Source: Pinus tabuliformis
Taxonomy: Eukaryota > Streptophyta > Pinopsida > Pinales > Pinaceae
Assembly (NCBI GenBank): GCA_031772625.1
Contig: CM062804.1
Location: 1,019,192,514-1,019,256,513 of the forward strand
Direction: 5' to 3'
DNA length: 64,000 bases
Shown here in pieces: positions 60,251-64,000 of this stretch (positions are counted from its first letter, which is position 1; every line of letters starts with the position of its first letter). The notes under the pieces were generated by a model that saw nothing but the letters and a program-made list of their open reading frames with translations, made no database searches and was not told the origin of the DNA. A program made the position numbers and the translations under genes.

Positions 60251-60375
60251 AAAATGTGAAGGTATGTAAAGTCTACTATAAGGGGGCCTATCTAAAAATG
60301 TGAAAGTATGTAAAGTCTACTATAAGGGGGGTCTATCTAAATGTGAATGTATGTAAAGTCTACTATAAGGAGGCC
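60251..60375 (+). repeat. Tandem repeat, 43-45 bp, about 2.9 copies
   Basis: Units share ATGTAAAGTCTACTATAAGG preceded by AAATGTGAA. Starts are at about 60251, 60294 and 60339. The final unit runs into the hairpin array. Confidence 0.9.
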
Positions 60376-60690
60376 TTCTAATGCCCCCACAAGTTGCCAC
60401 GAGGGGGGCTCTTAACAGCCCCAAAAGTTAGTACGAGGGGGGCACCCAACGTCCCCAAACTTTGCAACAAGGTGGTTTTAAACCACCCTCATAAGTTGCA
60501 ACAAGGGGGGTTGTAAGCTAACCTTGTACGATGCTATGAGGGGGATTTTAAATTGCCCACATAGGTCAATTTTCAAGGGGGTTTCAAATCACCCCCAAAA
60601 GTGAATTTTTTTAGGCGATTTACAACCAACCTTGAAAGATGACTTTTGAGGGCTATTTCAATCACTCCTAAAAGTCACTTCTGTGGCTGG
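60368..60690. repeat. Array of 34-36 bp hairpin repeats
   Basis: About nine units with starts near 60401, 60435, 60469, 60503, 60538, 60575, 60611 and 60647. Each has a G-rich half, an AT-rich loop and the matching C-rich half, then a spacer like AAGTTGCAACAA. Examples: GGGGCT..AGCCCC (60405-60422), GGTGGTTTTAAACCACC (60471-60487), GGGGGT..ACCCCC (60577-60596). Confidence 0.8.
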
Positions 60691-61130
60691 TTCATATCTC
60701 TTAAAAAACCTTTTTGTTTGTCCTCACAACGCCCTTAGTCTAGCCCACGTGAAGGGACCTCATGCCTAATCGACCCAACTTTTGGGGCTTGACCCTGACG
60801 AAGCCAAGGAGAACTGAACCAACGCCTCGTAACAGAGGGCCAATGACTTGGCAGATAGGCTTCAACCAACCATTTGGGCTATCCATCAATGCTATCTCTT
60901 CAAAAACCTTTCCTAAAAGGCTTGACATTTAGAGGTGATGCTTTGAAGGGAGGGGGGTTCTAAAAAATTCCACCCAAAAGTCACTTTTCAAGTTTGGAAC
61001 CCCCCTTGAAAACTGACACATTTGGGGGCAGTTCATATCTCTTAAAAAACGCCCATAAAGGGCTTGAATTTTAGAGGTGATGCTTTTAGGGGTAGGGGGG
61101 AGGAGGTATGATGGAGGTTTTAAAAAATTG
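60691..61130 (+). repeat. Diverged direct repeat containing TTCATATCTCTTAAAAAAC
   Basis: TTCATATCTCTTAAAAAAC occurs near 60691 and 61030, each followed within 25-230 bases by TTTAGAGGTGATGCTTT. The stretch between carries more G/C-tract half-hairpins, suggesting that it derives from the hairpin array. Confidence 0.6.
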
Positions 61131-62496
61131 CAGATAATTTTAATATTGCTTTTAATTCCTACTTTTGGAGGCAGATTAAGAACCCCCCCCCGCCCTCCAA
61201 AAGTATTTTTTTGTAGTAGTGGTAGTTATAATTTTTGTCTCCAGAAGTCATTCTTTTTTAATGATTAACTATGCTTTACTTCTTTCTAGGATATCCTCTC
61301 AAGCACATGTTTCAACCAATTCTCAATTTCATTCTTCAAATTACTTTTATATTTATTTTTTGAGATTTATACTTCTCTAATCTTTTGTAAGAAAAGGTCT
61401 TTCATTTTATACAGGGTAGGTGATTCCTTGAGTAAGAGGAAAGGAATATCCTTCCCTCACTAGGAAAGGGATTTCCCTATAGAAAAGGAAAATGATTTCC
61501 TTTGTTGAGAGAGATACAAGATTTTCCTTATCAACACCGATTGCATTACCAATAGATGCATCGTCAACATTACAAATAGCTGCTGAAGTCTCTTTTTTAA
61601 TCTTTGGCTCTCGAGTAATCTTCTTGTTATTCCAAGGAAATCCTCGCCTCTCCCCTTCGCATTAGCATTATGAGATACAACCTTAATTGCTTTTGGTTTT
61701 TTCAAGAAATCAATCAAGGGTGCTTCCTTACAGATATTAGACACATATGATAACACTGCACATTGTTTAATGGGTTCAAAAATAACACTAGATCCATTAT
61801 TAAATATTTGACTCCATTCCTACATGATTTCCTTTCGGTTTACTTTGGGCTAGTGGAAGAGGTCGAAGGGGATTGTTCAACGTGGACTTTGCAACCCTTG
61901 CCTGTGTAATGTGAACATTAGATGTCTGGGTTCCAGTCATTGTTATTTTGTAAAGTTGTGAACAACATGACTTTACACCTTTGAATTTGTGTAAACCTAG
62001 TAGCAAAATTCGGAGATCTAGTCGCGAAAGTTTACCAGTTATTGCAGCCCACCAAAAGTTCAACTAGAATGCTCGAATGTTAAAGTGCATAGTGAATTAA
62101 TGTGTGTACTTCTCAACTTTTTTCTACTCCAAAATAGTGGTTGAGTCATATGCTTTATTACTAAGCAACGGTTGGTTTGAAAAACTAAATGGATATTTTT
62201 TTGATAGAATGGTCACATCTTTGGCTTCCATATAACGACAATACTAATCAAATTAAAATAACAAGCAAGAGGCCTATGAAGCACACAATCACTGATTTGA
62301 ATGATTCAAATGTATTCATTGTGTTCTTTAATTCTACACTTTTTAACTACTATTTTGACTCTCTTTTTTGGAAATTTATTGTTGAATGTTCACCTTTTGT
62401 AGATGTGTGTAAAAAATCTAAGATCTCTCACTCAAATTAGCTTGTTGTAAATAATCTATATATTATGCAAGAACATGTACAAATTTATTTTCAAAA
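61131..62496. other. Stretch with unassigned minus-strand frames
   Basis: Frames at 61756-61460 and 62063-61800 (98 and 87 codons, minus) and 62189-62440 (83 codons, plus) show no recognisable domain. They may be decayed retroelement sequence. A C-run (AACCCCCCCCCGCCC-like) lies near 61182. Confidence 0.4.
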
Positions 62497-63540
62497 TTAG
62501 TAAATTTAGATGTAAATTAGAATGTATGGTTTTTATTTTTTGATGGCTCTAAGTTGAGTTCAAGTGAAAGGTCTAGGTGCACTCTTAGAGATCTTAAAGG
62601 ATACAAATATTTGATGTCTTGTCGCTTGGATTTCCCATGCACAAATAATGTCACTAAGTATGAGGCTTTGATACAAGGTCTTAAAAGGGTGATAGATTTG
62701 GAAGCTAAATAGCTCCAACTAATAGGGATTTACAAATAGTTATCAAACATTTAGGAAATTCAATTCACTGTATTTTAATCACCTTAAGAATTATATAGAT
62801 GAGGCATGGATTATTATTTCTAATTTTGATACATTTAATATTAATTATGTATATTGAAGTCAAAATGCAAATGAAAATTTAATTTCAAACATAACTCCTA
62901 TATTTATACCACTGAGAAAATTTTCTATGGACGTGTTTTCTAATGAACATTTTTTTAGGCATTTTATACCAAACAATATTACAAACTAGATATTTTTTGA
63001 TGATGATGCCCTTATTTTAGAATTCCTCACATAGGGAGATACTTTTAGGGGATCACCATTGATGAAAATTGACATTGTGATCAAATTAATACATTGTCTC
63101 TAGATGCAAAACTAAAGAGTGAGAACTTATTTCTTAAATATGTGGTTCAAATGGAGAAGTATCATGACTCAGAAGATAAATTCAAGGGGGAAACAAAATA
63201 CAAATCCAATACCTATGCAATGCAATATTAGGTAATGAATATCTGTAACAAATAATACCCAGAAAATATTAATCTAGTTATTAGATACATGCCCATTGAG
63301 AGGGCTACATTTTTTCATTTCCTCAAGGAATATACAGATTTTTTTTTCTCCTAGAATTACACTAATTCAAAGATTCATGACACTAAAATCATGCAGGATG
63401 TGATATAATTCAATAATTATATGATCCTATTCAACAAACATTCTTAGATAGGTATTCAACAATATAATAACAAATGAAAATGAAACTCAATAAGTTTTTG
63501 GAGGAAAAAATAATATTTGTCATTCATCATGTGGTAGAAT
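62497..63540 (+). pseudogene. pol: Decayed Ty3/gypsy polyprotein: RNase H then start of RT
   Basis: The RNase H (RVT_3 type) core is readable: FFDGSK near 62537, MSCRLDFPCTNN and KYEALIQGLKRVIDLEAK to about 62710, then decayed blocks to about 62990. It continues with DDALILEFLT (63003), a linker, and NINLVIRYMPIERATFFHF then LKEYTDFFS (about 63270-63350), KIHDTKIMQDVI and LNKFLEEKIIF (to about 63520). These last are the conserved segments just upstream of the RT fingers. Stops and frameshifts are frequent. The order RNase H before RT differs from the usual RT-RH-IN. The element is cut where the satellite starts. Confidence 0.75.
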
Positions 63541-63547
63541 TCTTTTA

Positions 63548-64000
63548 GCATGCAATGTTGTTATGCTCTTGTATTTGTGCTAGAAGGAAATCTAGCACAC
63601 GTTAGATTTATTGTACCTTGCAATGTTGTTATTGCTAAGATGATTATATTGGTGATAGAAGAAAATCTATTGTGTGTTAAATTTATTTTACCTTGGAATG
63701 TTGTTGTTGGCAATATAATTGTGGTTGTACTAAAAGTAAATCTAACATGCGTTGAATTTATTTAATCCTACAATTTTGTTATGTTCTTGTGGTTGTGCTA
63801 GAAGAAAATATAGCACATTCTAGATTTGTTTTACCCTGCAGTGTTGTTGGAACCATGCTCGTATTTATGTTAGAAGTAAGCTAACAAGCACTAGATATGT
63901 TTGAAGCTATAATGTTGTTATGTTATTATTTGTGCTAAAGGAAATCTAACACTTTCTAGATTTGTTTCATCTTACAATGTTGTTATTAGGAATACACTTG
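63548..64000 (-). repeat. 75-bp satellite array, right, inverted
   Basis: GCAATGTTGTTAT, CTTGTATTTGTGCTAGAAGG and AAATCTAGCACACGTTAGAT are the reverse complements of the words in the 37.8-39.0 kb array, again with a period near 75. About six monomers, continuing past the window end. A 71-codon frame (63550-63765) shows the 25-residue periodicity. Confidence 0.88.

Noticed and set aside
60368..60690. CRISPR array
   Set aside because: The spacers are themselves similar, units are diverged palindromes, there are no cas genes, and the context is a plant nuclear genome.

Overview
The window looks like repeat-rich intergenic DNA from a seed plant with a large genome, most likely a gymnosperm (inference). 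The grounds are nested, only moderately diverged LTR retrotransposons, several kinds of plant gene debris (GRAS, DONSON, pfkB, GH3, CDK-like kinase, WD40, SDR, SRAP), a plant mobile domain (PMD) gene, LINE, Ty1/copia and Ty3/gypsy fragments and local satellites. I see no clearly functional host gene, no rRNA and no convincing tRNA gene. No species is claimed.

2.7-30.9 kb is one giant minus-strand Ty3/gypsy element (2709-30935). It has 1.04 kb LTRs, a perfect 5-bp target duplication (GGAAG), a primer site matching plant tRNA-Arg(ACG), gag, protease, RT, a degenerate RNase H, integrase and a second archaeal-type RNase H, as in the Tat/Ogre group. On the opposite strand, between pol and the 3' LTR, lies a spliced PMD gene. 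The element later suffered an exact 4247-bp tandem duplication (4245-8491 and 8492-12738) and the insertion of a second retroelement (15354-24505, target duplication CTATC). By-eye divergences order the events: outer LTRs about 3%, tandem copies about 1.2%, inner LTRs about 0.7%.

The inner element is the most striking object. It is non-autonomous and gag-only, its internal region is just 1.3 kb and its primer site matches tRNA-Gly, but its LTRs are 3.93 kb. Each LTR carries same-strand fragments of at least three unrelated host genes: an SRAP/HMCES-like protein, a tropinone-reductase-like SDR and a DHU1-like WD40 protein with a 395-codon uninterrupted frame.

31-39 kb is AT-rich. It holds a decayed DUF7869-family gene (33.95-37.1 kb, minus) and a 75-bp satellite (37.8-39.0 kb). 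39.8-56.3 kb is a giant inverted repeat with arms of about 5 kb around a 6.4 kb centre. Each arm carries a CDK-like kinase fragment, an AT-rich minisatellite and the 3' end of a LINE. The centre holds the rest of the LINE, then a chain of plus-strand fragments: copia pre-integrase, GRAS, pfkB, DONSON and GH3.

57-64 kb holds a 124-bp AT run, an array of short hairpin repeats (60.37-60.69 kb), a decayed Ty3/gypsy polyprotein in which RNase H precedes RT (62.5-63.5 kb, plus), and the same 75-bp satellite in inverted orientation (63.55 kb to the window end).
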